Part shown: positions 47,988-59,026 of the stretch, in pieces
Position numbering within the stretch: the first letter of the stretch is position 1
How the letters are laid out: each line of letters begins with the position of its first letter
From: Darksidea phi
Lineage: Eukaryota; Ascomycota; Dothideomycetes; Pleosporales; Lentitheciaceae
NCBI GenBank assembly: GCA_030770425.1
Contig: JASJFT010000083.1
Location: forward strand, 123,703 to 187,702
Reading direction: 5' to 3'
Length of the DNA: 64,000 bases
The notes under the pieces: model-generated
Seen by the model: the letters and a program-made list of their open reading frames with translations, nothing else
What the model was told of the DNA's origin: nothing
The model's database searches: none
Translations under genes and position numbers: made by a program

Positions 47988-50372
47988 ATGTCGTTTGGCT
48001 TTTCTATAACGGATATCGCTGAAATCAGCAAGTTCGCCTTAAATCTCTACCAATCGTGTGAGTTATTCGTTTGCATGAATTATCTATGCCAAGGCTCACT
48101 GCCTCTAGGTAAAAATGCAGGAACGGAGTTCAAAGCCGTGTCGAACGATGGTATAAATAACGTTTCCAATACCTATATAGTAATACTAACGACCGGAATG
48201 CATAGTCAATAGCCTTCAAGTTGCTATCCAGAAGCTCCATGATGAGCTCGCGAATCCTACCTCGGGGTTCTTCCGTGGTACTGGGACCGAGAGAACAGAG
48301 CTCAATAAACTAGTCCAAAGATGCCATACCGATCTAGAAGAAGTGAAACAACAGCTTGCAAATTATTGGTCTTTGCAGACGAAGACACCTCGCACGCGTG
48401 ATCGAATCGGTTTCAGCTCATCGAAAGTACAAGAAATACAGAAGAGACTCGCAAAGAATAGGGATGCTCTCAACTTTCAACTCATTCATGTCAACACAAC
48501 GACATTGCATAGGGTGGAGTCTAGCACGCAAGCCAATAGTAGTGTTCTTAGTAGGATTGAAGCAAAATTAGATCTAATGATAAAAGCAATCACGGAAAAA
48601 CAGAAACAGCCAAACGAAGACTTACATATTTCCGCAAAGGAGTTGCTGGATGATGATATTACGGAAGCTGATCTAGTGGAGAATAAAAAGCAAATTTTGG
48701 AGCTACTGGAGCAGGTTCAAGAGGAGCAGCAACCTCACTCTTGGGAAGTCACAGAAGGAGAAGGCTCGTCGGTTTTAAGCAGAGAAAGCCTTCAAGCGCC
48801 AAAAGCGTCTCCCAGTCAAACCGATGGAACTAGGGATTCAAAGAGATACCAAGCAACAGTTGAAGAAATCGACCAAGAGCAGAGCAAGATCAAGCCCACC
48901 AATGCCGCGCAAGACATAGAACAAGAATGGCCTGAGCCAAGCAAGGTCCCAGTCACTAATTGTTCAAGTACATCGAACAACGACGAGAGGAAACAGCACT
49001 CTGAGTACATTCAGGGGTCTCAATCTTCTAAAAAGAGCCATCAGTATAAGCTCACGGCGAATGTTACCAATAAATCAGCTCCTAAGTGCTCCCCAATAAG
49101 TGGCGGTCGACGAATTCACCTCGACTTCAGCCGACTCTCCCCTAATGGCGCCGTGATGAAGAAGATACCGGTACGAGAGCGAGGTTTAAAGGAAATCAGA
49201 GCAGAAATACGAAAGCTGCAATCCGAGCTTTACCCCGGAAAACCTCTGGATCCTGAGATTCAGGATGCTTCGCCAGGTCATCCCCATGGGCAACATTCAT
49301 TCGAAGAATGGCTCGATGAGCTACTTACTTCGACATGGAACGAAATCGCACAACGCACCCAGATTAACCAGCCCCATGGCAAGCCGGAAGATAACGAACT
49401 ATACAAAGACCGTGATCGGATCAGCGATGATGCGTTTAATTCTGTCCAATTCTTCGTTTCACCGTCCGGAATAACGTACCACAATTCGCAGACGGACGAT
49501 AGCTTCTACCCTGATGGGACTTACGGGCCGTTTCCAGAAAACTTCTGGTTTGCGGGTATGGAGGCTTGGATTGTTGGAAGGCCTTCTTGTCCGCTAAATC
49601 CTCGGCACCCCAGACATAATCCAGCTGTGAATAGTGCACAGAATGATTCTTCTGAGCCCGAGGTGAATGAGATAGCGAAGGGGCAGAGCGCATGTTCACC
49701 AACACTTCAGCTAGACGAGGAGGTAGATTCAAAGTCCGAACCTGACACCGAAACTGACCCTAACCCTGAACACGAATATGGGGAGTTTGGAGAGTCTAAA
49801 TCTGATACTGAGTCCGAGCCTGGTACAGAACCTACAGTCTATCGGCGGCCACTGGCTTGTACTCTCGAAGAGCTGTTCCACGGTGCAACAAAGAAGCTAA
49901 GAATCAAGGCAATGGGCTACGACGATGCGATAAAATGCTACGCAATGCAAGAGCAAGTCATCTCTGTTGAAGTGAAGAGAGGTCTCTTACCTGGAGCAGA
50001 GGTTAGGTATGAGAAATTGTGTTTTATCATTGAACAGGTGTGACATCCCGATATTGCCAATAGAAAAATTTGCTCGCTAATTAGGATACTAAGAAACCAC
50101 ATAAGCATTTCAGAACGCGGGGCTCTGATATCTGTTACCGAGTCGACGTTCGAGAAGCGGATTTCGACGATGAGTGGCAGCATATGGTTCTTTTAATTGA
50201 TGAAACACCACTCTCTATTACTCGCAACTCGGGAAACTGGCATGAATGTGGAAGACAAGAGGGGGATGACAAAAAGCATGAATGGCAAGTCAGCTATGAT
50301 GACCTTGGGATGTTTAAATCCACAGATTCGGTGGAAAGAGGTCGATTTATAGTTAACATATGCATTCTGTGA
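47988..50372 (+). CDS. Fusion of a fungal NLR-type (HeLo-like) N-terminal helical domain with an Hsp40 C-terminal substrate-binding region, no J domain
   Basis: Exons 47988-48057, 48109-48150, 48206-50037 and 50085-50372 give 743 residues; introns are 51, 55 and 47 nt. Residues 1-165 open with GFSITDIAEISKFALNLYQS and contain FKAVSNDVNSLQVAIQKLHD, then DRIGFSSSKVQEIQKRL and LSRIEAKLDLMI. This is the pattern of the helical domain at the N-terminus of many fungal STAND/NLR proteins (HeLo-like group). Residues about 165-580 are charged, low-complexity linker, with acidic Ser/Glu repeats near 545-580. Residues 582-743 look like a DnaJ C-terminal region: CTLEELFHGATKKLRI, VEVKRGLLPGAEVRYEK, FIIEQDTKKPHKHFRTRGSD, and a shortened second subdomain ending VERGRFIVNICI. 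No J domain (no HPD) and no zinc-finger region is present. The gene borders a RIP-like patch. A signalling or chaperone-linked role is inference. Confidence 0.8.
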
Positions 50373-51219
50373 ACGAATGGGAGTATAGAAATGAAACCCT
50401 GAGTATCGCCCGTCATCTTCAGCTGTGTTAGGGAATAAGATTGGCATTGGTGTCGGATCGGGATTGGTATGGATGTGCGATTTCGAGCTGGGAGGTTCTC
50501 CAAGGACTTAAGACATCTTCGTGGAGGGGCATTGACGACTGAGTTTTTTATTGCTGTTGTTTATTTTATTCTCTGTTTCTTTTAGTTAATCTCTTCTTCA
50601 TAGAGGGCCTAGGGATGAGCTTGCCTATTGTAAGCCCAGGACACCTACAGTCACGGGGTTTCCTACTGATTAATCAGGCCATTTCTACATCTACATTAGC
50701 CTTACTTAAGACAGCCTCACACGGGGGGATATATACAATTACTTTTCACTGCTACCTTGCTTACAGTAACTGATGTCTATTTAGGAATGTCAAATACGCA
50801 TGCACGGGCCACGTTGTCGAGGTAAAGTTTCATCTACTCAAGTTAAGATTAGACCGCAACGCCCACCAACAAGGCCCTGCTCAACAAACATACCGTAAAA
50901 GGCTCTTACAGTGCGCCAAACACTCGTCGCACAACTAATCATTGTTACAGTTCTAGTGCTGAAATTGCCGGGGTCCATCGGTGGCACGCCTGGCATTGGT
51001 AGCTCGTCATCCAGTCCACGATGGCTCTCGTCATCAACGCCTCGAATAGAAAAGAGACCAAACAGGTTCTTTCCGCCGCTGGCGGACGGCAGCAGACGAG
51101 AGCTGGGAAGGATTTGCAGTGCTGATATGAGATCTAGAGCATGATCCCGAAAGCCTGTATCTATTAGAGAAATACCATAGTAGGTTCAATATTCTAACCT
51201 TCATTATCTATTCGATCAA

Positions 51220-51550
51220 GTACCGTAAACTGAGTAGAGGCGACAAGTCCTCGGTAGAGCGACTAAGCGGACTCGCGAAACGTATCAAGCCTACGCGTAA
51301 TAGGCTTCGCTTCGATTATTACTAATCGCGATATATCTATTATAGCGACGATGGGCGACGGACGACGCGCTAAGAGGGACTATACGAATAATAGACGTAG
51401 AGTAGGTAGCTATAATCTATAATATTAATAGTTAATAGTTCGGGAACGATTCGAGCGTAGAGTGGAAAGGCCTCGGAGGACCAAGGGAAAGTAGGCGATA
51501 ATAGAAGACGAAAGTACGAATACGCTCCCCATGCCTAGTAGGTACTAAAC
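51220..51550. repeat. RIP-like degenerate repeat segment
   Basis: By hand count TpA occurs more than 40 times in this stretch, while CpA and TpG occur about five times each. That is the composition expected after repeat-induced C-to-T mutation. The parent element is not identifiable by eye. Confidence 0.55.
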
Positions 51551-52484
51551 CAGGATTTCTATAGCTTATCATATTCATCGGCCCCTTCCTCCAGGAGCTT
51601 TAGCCACTATCCCGGGGTGACGTCACGTTGGCTCCTGGGCTGGCTGTGTTTTTCGTGATTCTATCACCCTATTGTATTTCAATGTTTTAATATCTCACAC
51701 AATGGGATAGGCGGCAATACGACAATGATAGCCCTAATTTACTATAAACATGTAGATAGACAAACGCGCCGACGCCGGACTCCCGAGAATAGATGCTCCC
51801 CCATCCCTCTGGACCATCACGCGTAGCTACAGGCAGCAACAACGACAGCAGGGTAACCTACGCCAGGCTACTTCTCCGTCCTCCCCTCACCGGCAGACCC
51901 TACGCCATCGTTCGGATCGTATCCACCACGGACACCAGCTCCACCTTCGACGGTAGGTATTGGCTCTCTTAATAGCCTTTCAAGAAGGCCCTTTCCTCCA
52001 TCGTCAACCGGATTCCCTGCACAAGGCTCTCCTCCAGGATACGCAAACGGAACAATTACCTCTCGATAAATCGCCTGTCCCCGGTATGTAGGTCCTCGGA
52101 TATGTGTTAGTATATATATCCAATACCCAAGAATCGGCACTAGTGATTACTTTTGTCGATATCTTTCAATATGAACTTATTGTAGGCAACTACCAACAGC
52201 TACACGAGGATCACGTCGCCGCCCGTTCCCTTAAATATGTCTAACGTATAGTTAGTTTTGTACTAATGGTTATTCTGATTAAGGAGCCCTGTCGATAGCA
52301 CCTCCCGTTTATAGCGCTGGGGGCACTCCGCCGCGATATTCCAAAGGTGTAGAGCGCGGTGCTCGAATACTAAGTTATATTCCCGTTGATCGTGATCGTG
52401 GTTCTCCTTCTAAAGGACTAGGCGAACGATCGTTGGCGAAGATATAATGCAGTAAGTTTGAGAAAGAGGTAAAGAAGCTGGCTG

Positions 52485-52545
52485 GCTGAGGATAAGGGAT
52501 GGACGTGAGGAAACTAGCTTGCTGAGGATAAGAGATGGACGTGAG
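52485..52545 (+). repeat. Imperfect direct repeat, 25-bp core spaced by 36 bp
   Basis: GCTGAGGATAAGGGATGGAC (52485) and GCTGAGGATAAGAGATGGAC (52521) both continue to GTGAG, differing at one base. Confidence 0.7.
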
Positions 52546-53620
52546 TGGGATGCTGGTATCATTGCAGGCAATTTTTATACTATAGGTGGTAGTGTGAGTG
52601 TGCTAACTCATCGCTACCGCTATTGGTCTCCTAACCGCCTCAATGCTCGATGTTCGAAACATCACCTCGTCGTACTGTGTACAGCTCTACAGCTCTATTA
52701 TAGTGTATAAGGTGTGGGTATAGCACCTCTGCTGTGTACAAACTCTTACCGTGTTTCTTGCGGACCTTACAAAGAGCTCCCACTATGCAAATCCAAACAA
52801 AATCATATTCATTGGCTAAACAATCTACTAGTAGCCCTAGTAGTAAGGTACGCGGCTGGAACGCCTTATAAGGCTTAAGTCGGGGTGTAGAGGCTGCGAT
52901 GCACCGACGCGCCTGTGGCGACGCCGGCCTCCGGTTGCGTGGCTGCGATGGAAGTCATGGAACTATGGATCGATGGTATAGTATGCTCCTCAAGCTCTCA
53001 CGTGCATTGAATGAAATATTGGAAGGTGAATAGTCGACTACAGTGGCACCACTTTCACGTCCAAGACACGTCTTTCAATTGATTGAATAGTATTCCCCTC
53101 TCTACTTGCATTCTGCTCCACCACCGGAGGGCACATACCTTCATGTTTGGGCCAGCCCGGCTGAAGCCATACCCCCAAACCCTGATACCCTACCCTTGAC
53201 CACTCCGTGCCTGCTCACGCCCACATCCAAGATGTGACAATTAAAAAACGCGGTATTTGGAATATGTATGGGGAAAACTAGAATGACTCCTGATGTAACG
53301 GCATAACGCCATCCCTCTTGCGCTCGTGGAATAAGGACATTTGCGGGAAGCTAACAAAACAAAATCGGAAGTAGAGTAACCGGCCGGCTGTACGAACGGA
53401 ATCGCCGCGGTATGTATCAAGGTTGTAACAAGGAAGGAAAGGGATATCAGCAAGCCGCTCTACGCTATCAGTCCAAGGATCGGAGTTGAATAAGTTGAAG
53501 ATGTGATGATGACTGTCCAAGCGCCGGGAACTCCTGATGGAACAAATGAAATCGCCATTCCTGTACGATAGTTGGGGGTTTTTCTTGAATGGAACAAACG
53601 GGTATCTGGTGAGAAAGCTA

Positions 53621-55195
53621 CTACATAACAATGCAGCAACAACCCTTCTCCTTCTCCTTCTCAGCCTCGACCGGAGGTTCTGGGACACGGGTTGTCTTCA
53701 TGGGTTTGGAAGAGATGCTCGGGGCGGGTTGACGTTCCGAGTTGCGAGAAGGGATACGAGGGCTTTGAGGGATAGTTGGCGTGAGCTTGTAACCGCCCTG
53801 CTCTAAACTAGGAGACTTGACGCTAGTATCGATGCGTTCTGTAGGAGGTTTCGTCGGGCTAGGGAGTGGCCATTGTTGGTCTTCGTGTGCTTGTTCACTG
53901 TCTATTGGCTGACTTTCTGAGGCGCGCTTGTCCTTGAAATCATCCGTATTCAACATCTTAAAGTCCTTATCATATAGGGAGGCCACCCTGCCTTCGGTCT
54001 CCCATTGCTCCTGCTGCATCCGCTTGGCGTGCGTAGGGATGATTTGCTCTTCAGGTGGAAGCCTAGGATCCGGCTTGTACATTGTAGCAATCCAGGGTGC
54101 TTCGCCTTCGGGTCTATGGCTCGTGCTGGGTCGAGACAGAGATCCACCGCTTGTTCCGGGGCGCTTAATAGGCGAAGTCGCAGAAGGTACCCGAGGCTTC
54201 GCTCCCGCCTTCTGTGAGCTGACTTTCCGCCCAACCGATGTCGGCGTCGGTTTTCCGGGGGTCTTTGCTTTTGGTGGCGATCCAGCCGTAGGCGACATGG
54301 GTGTGCTGACGCTGCCCTTCTTGGGGCTTCGCTGTGGCTCGTCAAACGCCCCCGAATCATCCAGCAGGACTTGGCTAGAAACGCTGCCGCTCCTCACCCG
54401 GGCTCCATTGATCGCAAGAACATCCCCATCCCAATTGCCGCTGCCATTGCTAGGTCTCGGAAGAGGCTGATCTCGTTCGACAAAGGTATGTGGTACCGGG
54501 AGAGGACTAGTCTTCGCGACTGGGATCCTAGACGTGCTCGGCCTGATGATGTGAGTGTTCCGCACCGCGTATTGCTCCCTTTCCGCTGCGATCTCTTCTG
54601 GTGTCCGAAGGTCTCCCCATGACGGTCCTGGAGGTGCCTCTTCGTCTTCCATCTCCAACGGTATGGGCGAGATCATGCGACGATTATCAACACGGTCATC
54701 TTCGGTAGGGGTGACATCAGTAGCTTCGGAGTTTGCACGATCCCGTGACGCGTGGCGAGGGCGTTGCGACCTGCTGTTTGACCGACTTGAGCGTCCAACC
54801 TTGAAGCCTGCTGCCTCCAATTCCCGGCTCTCGATCTCTTTAAGTTTGTCTCGGTGTATCCAGTTGTTCTCATCCTTCTCCACTGCCGTCCAACCCGATT
54901 TCTTCGTCGACTTCTTCTTTCCCTTGCCCTTTGCAGCTGTACCATTCTTTCCATCGGGCGCCTTGTAGGACTCCAAGGCACTATCAGGGTCACTGCCGCT
55001 TGCGCCGATTTCGCCACTTCCATTCCTGCTCAGCTCCTGTACCGGATTCGGGGCGGATTGCGCGTGCTCCTCTTCATAATAGCGTGCTTGCGACTCCCAG
55101 GGATCAGAGCGTGGTGGCTTCGGCACGCCATTGGATTTGGCGGCGAGGGGTTGACGCGGAGAGTAGGGATGCGCGGAGATCAGGTCGTCAGACAT
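53621..55195 (-). CDS. teaR: TeaR-like prenylated cell-end marker (TeaA receptor)
   Basis: Single exon, 524 residues. The C-terminus GCCCIVM is a CaaX-type prenylation motif with upstream cysteines that could be palmitoylated. Conserved blocks fit fungal TeaR/Mod5 proteins: SGWTAVEKDENNWIHRDKL with IESRELEAAGF (about 100-135), DDRVDNRRMISPIPLEMED, and the WIATMYKPDPRLPPEEQ..PTHAKRMQQEQWETEG region (about 355-395). The rest is Ser/Pro-rich and disordered. TeaR anchors the Kelch protein TeaA at the plasma membrane of hyphal tips, so microtubule ends can mark the growth site. The start is the first ATG of the frame and fits the MSDDLISAHPYSPR-type N-terminus. The identification rests on remembered family features and the CaaX box. 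Confidence 0.82.
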   Translation of the reverse strand: MSDDLISAHPYSPRQPLAAKSNGVPKPPRSDPWESQARYYEEEHAQSAPNPVQELSRNGSGEIGASGSDPDSALESYKAPDGKNGTAAKGKGKKKSTKKSGWTAVEKDENNWIHRDKLKEIESRELEAAGFKVGRSSRSNSRSQRPRHASRDRANSEATDVTPTEDDRVDNRRMISPIPLEMEDEEAPPGPSWGDLRTPEEIAAEREQYAVRNTHIIRPSTSRIPVAKTSPLPVPHTFVERDQPLPRPSNGSGNWDGDVLAINGARVRSGSVSSQVLLDDSGAFDEPQRSPKKGSVSTPMSPTAGSPPKAKTPGKPTPTSVGRKVSSQKAGAKPRVPSATSPIKRPGTSGGSLSRPSTSHRPEGEAPWIATMYKPDPRLPPEEQIIPTHAKRMQQEQWETEGRVASLYDKDFKMLNTDDFKDKRASESQPIDSEQAHEDQQWPLPSPTKPPTERIDTSVKSPSLEQGGYKLTPTIPQSPRIPSRNSERQPAPSISSKPMKTTRVPEPPVEAEKEKEKGCCCIVM

Positions 55196-56661
55196 GAAAG
55201 TCTCGTGGGCTTGATAGGGGTCTTTCTAGAGGGCAAGCAGTCAGTACTAACATCTGCTCGTAATGAGTTTGGATCTCGGCGGGTGCGAGTCAAGCTAAGT
55301 TAGCGTTACGAGCGGGCGCATGTCTTAGTTTCCGTAGCGCTACATTGTGACGCCAGGCCCATGTGACATGAATACACCAGCGTCATCAACGCCGGCGATT
55401 CGTGGAACCGGGAGGAGTATTGCGCGTGGAAAGCATCCAAGGAGACGCGATGCACGGCACATGGACCTCTCTCTGGGCGCGGAAGGCCAATGGGAGCGGG
55501 ATGGCTTGTACGTACCGCGGGGTCCATAGGAACAGCAAAATCCCACGATTCTCTTCCACCGTGCGAACTGCTTGGGGGGGTCAATTGCTGGACCGGTGCT
55601 GGCGGCGGGTGAGGGGCTGCCACGGCCATGTGAGGTGGTGTGAGGTTTGTGCGAGCGGCTCGGTATGCCCAGAGGGCGTCAGGACATGCGCAGTGCACGC
55701 GGGAGTGGGCAGTGGAGGTGTGGTGAAATGTTCCACGGGTCGGATCGGGAAGGAGCGCGGCGCGGAGGGCACGTTCGTGGTCCTGTATAGATGTCGTGCG
55801 TGGTAGGGACCCAGAGCACCAGGCGAAGAGGCCTCCTGGCTGCGCGACGAGTGACTACCTCTGCAATGCCATGGACCGGTGTCGAAAACGGGCGGCAACT
55901 ATGAGGTCGGAAGTAGGGAGAGGGCAGTCTGCGCATGCGATGTCCCTGCGGCTCGGGGGCAGGACAGCAATTGAAAGTAGAGAGATTGGAAAGGCTAAAA
56001 ACGACACAAATGAATGGGAGGCACTGGCTACGGTCCACGGGTCGTCCAGCACGCTCGACCGACGTGCAGTTGCTGCAGAGGCTCGTGAGGCACGACTGGC
56101 GATGAACGGGGCGCGGAGGAGCGTTCTGGGGAGAAGAGAGCAACCGGAGCTAGGCCCGCAACGGCTGCGCACTGTGATTGGCGCTTGGCTCCATTTTCAT
56201 TTTCAGAGGACGCACGCTCGGATGCCCCTCCCAATGCGAACCCGATCCAGCTGGACCATGCCGACGCGGATACAGACGCAGATTGGCGATATCCAGCGAC
56301 CGTAGACGGCCCTCACCCTGCCCGTCCACCGCTGCGGGCTCTCGCCTTGCGTCGCTTATCCCGAACCTGCTCTATACCTATGCAGATCTGTCTATCATCA
56401 TTGGCTTGTGCGTGGGTAACCATGGTCTGCACAACTATGTATAGTAATGTAATGTTTCAGAAAGCTGTGCACATTAAATACCTTTACCTAGTGTTAGCCA
56501 CCGAATGCGACCAGGATATGCAGTGCGTATTACATAGAAGAACAACGTAGCTCGTAAATGTGCGAGACCAGACTAGCGTACACAGACTCATGCTCTAGGA
56601 CTGTGCGACCTCGACGGACTGGGACACTGGACGACATTTGCGTTTCGAGTCCACAGAGGAC
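55196..56661. other. Intergenic, TeaR upstream and ferric reductase downstream
   Basis: 1.47 kb, GC-rich between 55350 and 56350. Open frames on both strands there (for example 55796-56305 plus and 56143-55679 minus) lack family features and are attributed to base composition. Confidence 0.55.
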
Positions 56662-58459
56662 TCACCATCCGAACGTCTCCTCATGATAGTACACCTCATG
56701 GCCCTGCTTTACCCACTGCTCCACGCTCGCACTCAGCCTCCTGGTCATCCGTTTCGGGCCGCAGGCAACTACCGCCACCCTACTCCCCTTGCTGAACACT
56801 TCGTCTACAATGGCGGGTATTTTGGGTCTCCCAGTCTTCAACACCATGCCTTTCCTCGGCTTCTTCATCTCCTCTTCCACCGAAAGTAATTGATCGCTCT
56901 CTGCAAGCTCAATATCCGCGCCCGTCTCGTCCATGTGCACAATGGCTCCCGAACCACGTGTCACAAAAACCTCGACCGCGCTAGGGTCGTGCGATTCAGA
57001 CTCGGATTCCGAGCCTTGCTCGTCCGCCGCGTTGGGGAACGCCCACTGCGTGTCGGCGAGCTTTTGCACAGCCCAGACGAAGCGTACCTGTGGGTGTCCC
57101 GCATGGTCAGGGTCGTGGAACTCGATGATGCCCCGATAGACTGGCATTACAAAAGTTGCGCCAACGCCGCCGGCTACTAGCAAGACCTTGTCAAATGTGG
57201 AGAAATCAGGGAAGTGTGTGGAGGCACCGTACGGTCCTTCAAGACGTATGGGTATATCGAGTGTCTCGTTCGCCAGGGATCGCGCCAATTTTGCCAGCTT
57301 CTTCGTATTGCCGGTGAGTGTTCTTGCCACAAGAAGCAGTTCCTTGTCTTTGATAGGTATGGACGCAATGGTGAAGGGATTGGAGAATCCTCGAAGCGTA
57401 ATGACTTTATCCCTTAGAGACTCGGGGTACAGATACCGCGCAGGCTGGCCGAGGTATATGTGCTGACCAGGTTGCCAAGAGAGTGCAGAATTTATCGACG
57501 TCAAAGGTATACGAACCTGGACAAGATCCGTCCCAGGCAGCAGTTTGATGGTGCCAGAGTAGGTCTTAGAACATGTTGCGCGGAGGAGCCAATTCAGACT
57601 GTTGACTGCAACGATTTCCCATACGTACAACCGGATGTGGTGGACGTGCAGGTATAGTGGTACGACCAGGGCGATTGCGATGGTGATATGGCAAAAGTAG
57701 AAAAGACGATAGTTCCATCGGCGTAATCGTGCCAAAGCAGTCGTGCTGATGGCTAAAAACAGAATGAAACTGACGATACCGAATATGACGTCCCGTTCCT
57801 TTATTCGCTTTGCGAGGAATCCGGAAATGATGAAAAAACTCATATAGAAAATGCCATGTAGGGTGAATAGGAAGAACACAATGCGGCCGAGGATCTGGTG
57901 AAACACCTTTAGCTCTTCGTGGGAAAGTCGAGTGACCCATTGGATTGGAGAGTATGGCGATCGCACGGCAAGGAGGTAGTGAAACGGCAACTGCGAAGCA
58001 CCGACTGCGCCGAATCGCTTTGTAAGGTGGAGGTAGTCTATCATGTCTCAGCTCGACTTCCATGGCGCATATCGAGGCAAGGGTCAGCATACCGCTACCA
58101 GTATCGACGATGCAGAGATACAGAAGCCATGTTGTCCAGGCCGCAAAAACCAAACACTCCCCTCTCGTTCCCCAATCAAACAAATCCTTCTTCATCCACC
58201 ATATCGTCCGGTCCCAGCGTTGCCTCGCTTTAGAAATCCACGACCATTTCCCGTCCGGTTGTTTGTTGAAGGAAGGAGACCGTGGTCGCTCGTTATTCAG
58301 TGCATACTTTGCGACGTTGGACAGGGCTAAACGAAGTAGGCACAACGCAGGGATGATTAGAACCGACCATTGTGCCACGAAGGAGTAATGATCGAGCAGC
58401 AATCTCCGCTCGCTCTTCTGTTCGTCGTCCAAAGTGATAAATTCGTACCCAAGAACCAT
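56662..58459 (-). CDS. Ferric reductase / NADPH-oxidase-superfamily transmembrane flavocytochrome
   Basis: Exons (minus strand) 58459-58093 and 58037-56662 give 580 residues; the intron is 55 nt. It moves electrons from NADPH via FAD and two hemes across the plasma membrane to reduce extracellular Fe3+. An N-terminal region with two to three membrane helices is followed by the bis-heme core: two pairs of His spaced by 13 residues, HQILGRIVFFLFTLH and HITIAIALVVPLYLH. The FAD motif reads NPFTIAS where HPFT is typical. The NAD(P)-binding region shows LEGPYGAS, LVAGGVGATFVMP and the CGPKRM end. An acidic Ser/Glu insertion (SESESESHD) lies in the NADPH half. The start MVLGYEFITLDDEQKSERR matches the family N-terminus. 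It is divergent to the nucleoside hydrolase, with 567 bp between. Confidence 0.9.
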
Positions 58460-59026
58460 AGTCGTGGTGCCGATAGATTAATATAGCCCTTTTATATTCT
58501 TCCCAATCCGACGTTTGTGCGGGGTTGACGTCGAGCACTTTGTATGCCGGATCGGCGCTTGTCAACACATAAATCGCCGGTGTCTGACTTGTTGTGAAGG
58601 AGAGGAAGACGCGTAGCCTGATGAGATGCAGACGACTCGATTTTCGTAGTGGCACCGACAGCTGACAAGAATACGGTGGCCGACGGATCCAAGCTCTGTG
58701 GCTGGGGCTGGATCAAATCCAACGACAGAAGCTCGCCGATACGGTCCCGCAGCGCCATAATAAGCATTGCGGCATTGCCGCACTGTAGCAGCTCGAGTGG
58801 CATTGACGAATCATTTCGAGAAAAAACGAATACTGGACGCATAAGGGGGCATGACGCGGCCGACAATGCGATCGAGTGCGATACTCAAACCGGCAAGCGT
58901 GCCTTGCGCCCCTCGGGCCCTGCATGCCCTGCATATCTGACCGCCAGAACTTACCTTTCAGGGCCTTTCCACGGTCCTACAAGATTCTCATTCTCGAGTA
59001 CATTGTGCGAGATTTTGCAAAGAAAG
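58460..59026. other. Divergent promoter between ferric reductase and nucleoside hydrolase
   Basis: 567 bp, with no gene supported. Pairs of GATA cores occur, as is common for iron genes, but no ATCWGATAA-type extended site was found. Confidence 0.45.

Larger units (their letters stand above)
50373..53620. other. Gene-poor accessory region, partly RIP-like
   Basis: 3.2 kb with no intact gene. The part at 51220-51550 is TpA-rich and CpA/TpG-poor. A small open frame on the minus strand (52140-51868) looks less mutated than its surroundings. A 36-bp-spaced direct repeat lies at 52485-52545. It probably contains worn-out repeat DNA; no transposase or reverse transcriptase could be recognised. Confidence 0.6.

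Noticed and set aside
55679..56305. Overlapping open frames of 105-169 codons on both strands
   Set aside because: GC-rich intergenic DNA; none shows family features or plausible introns.
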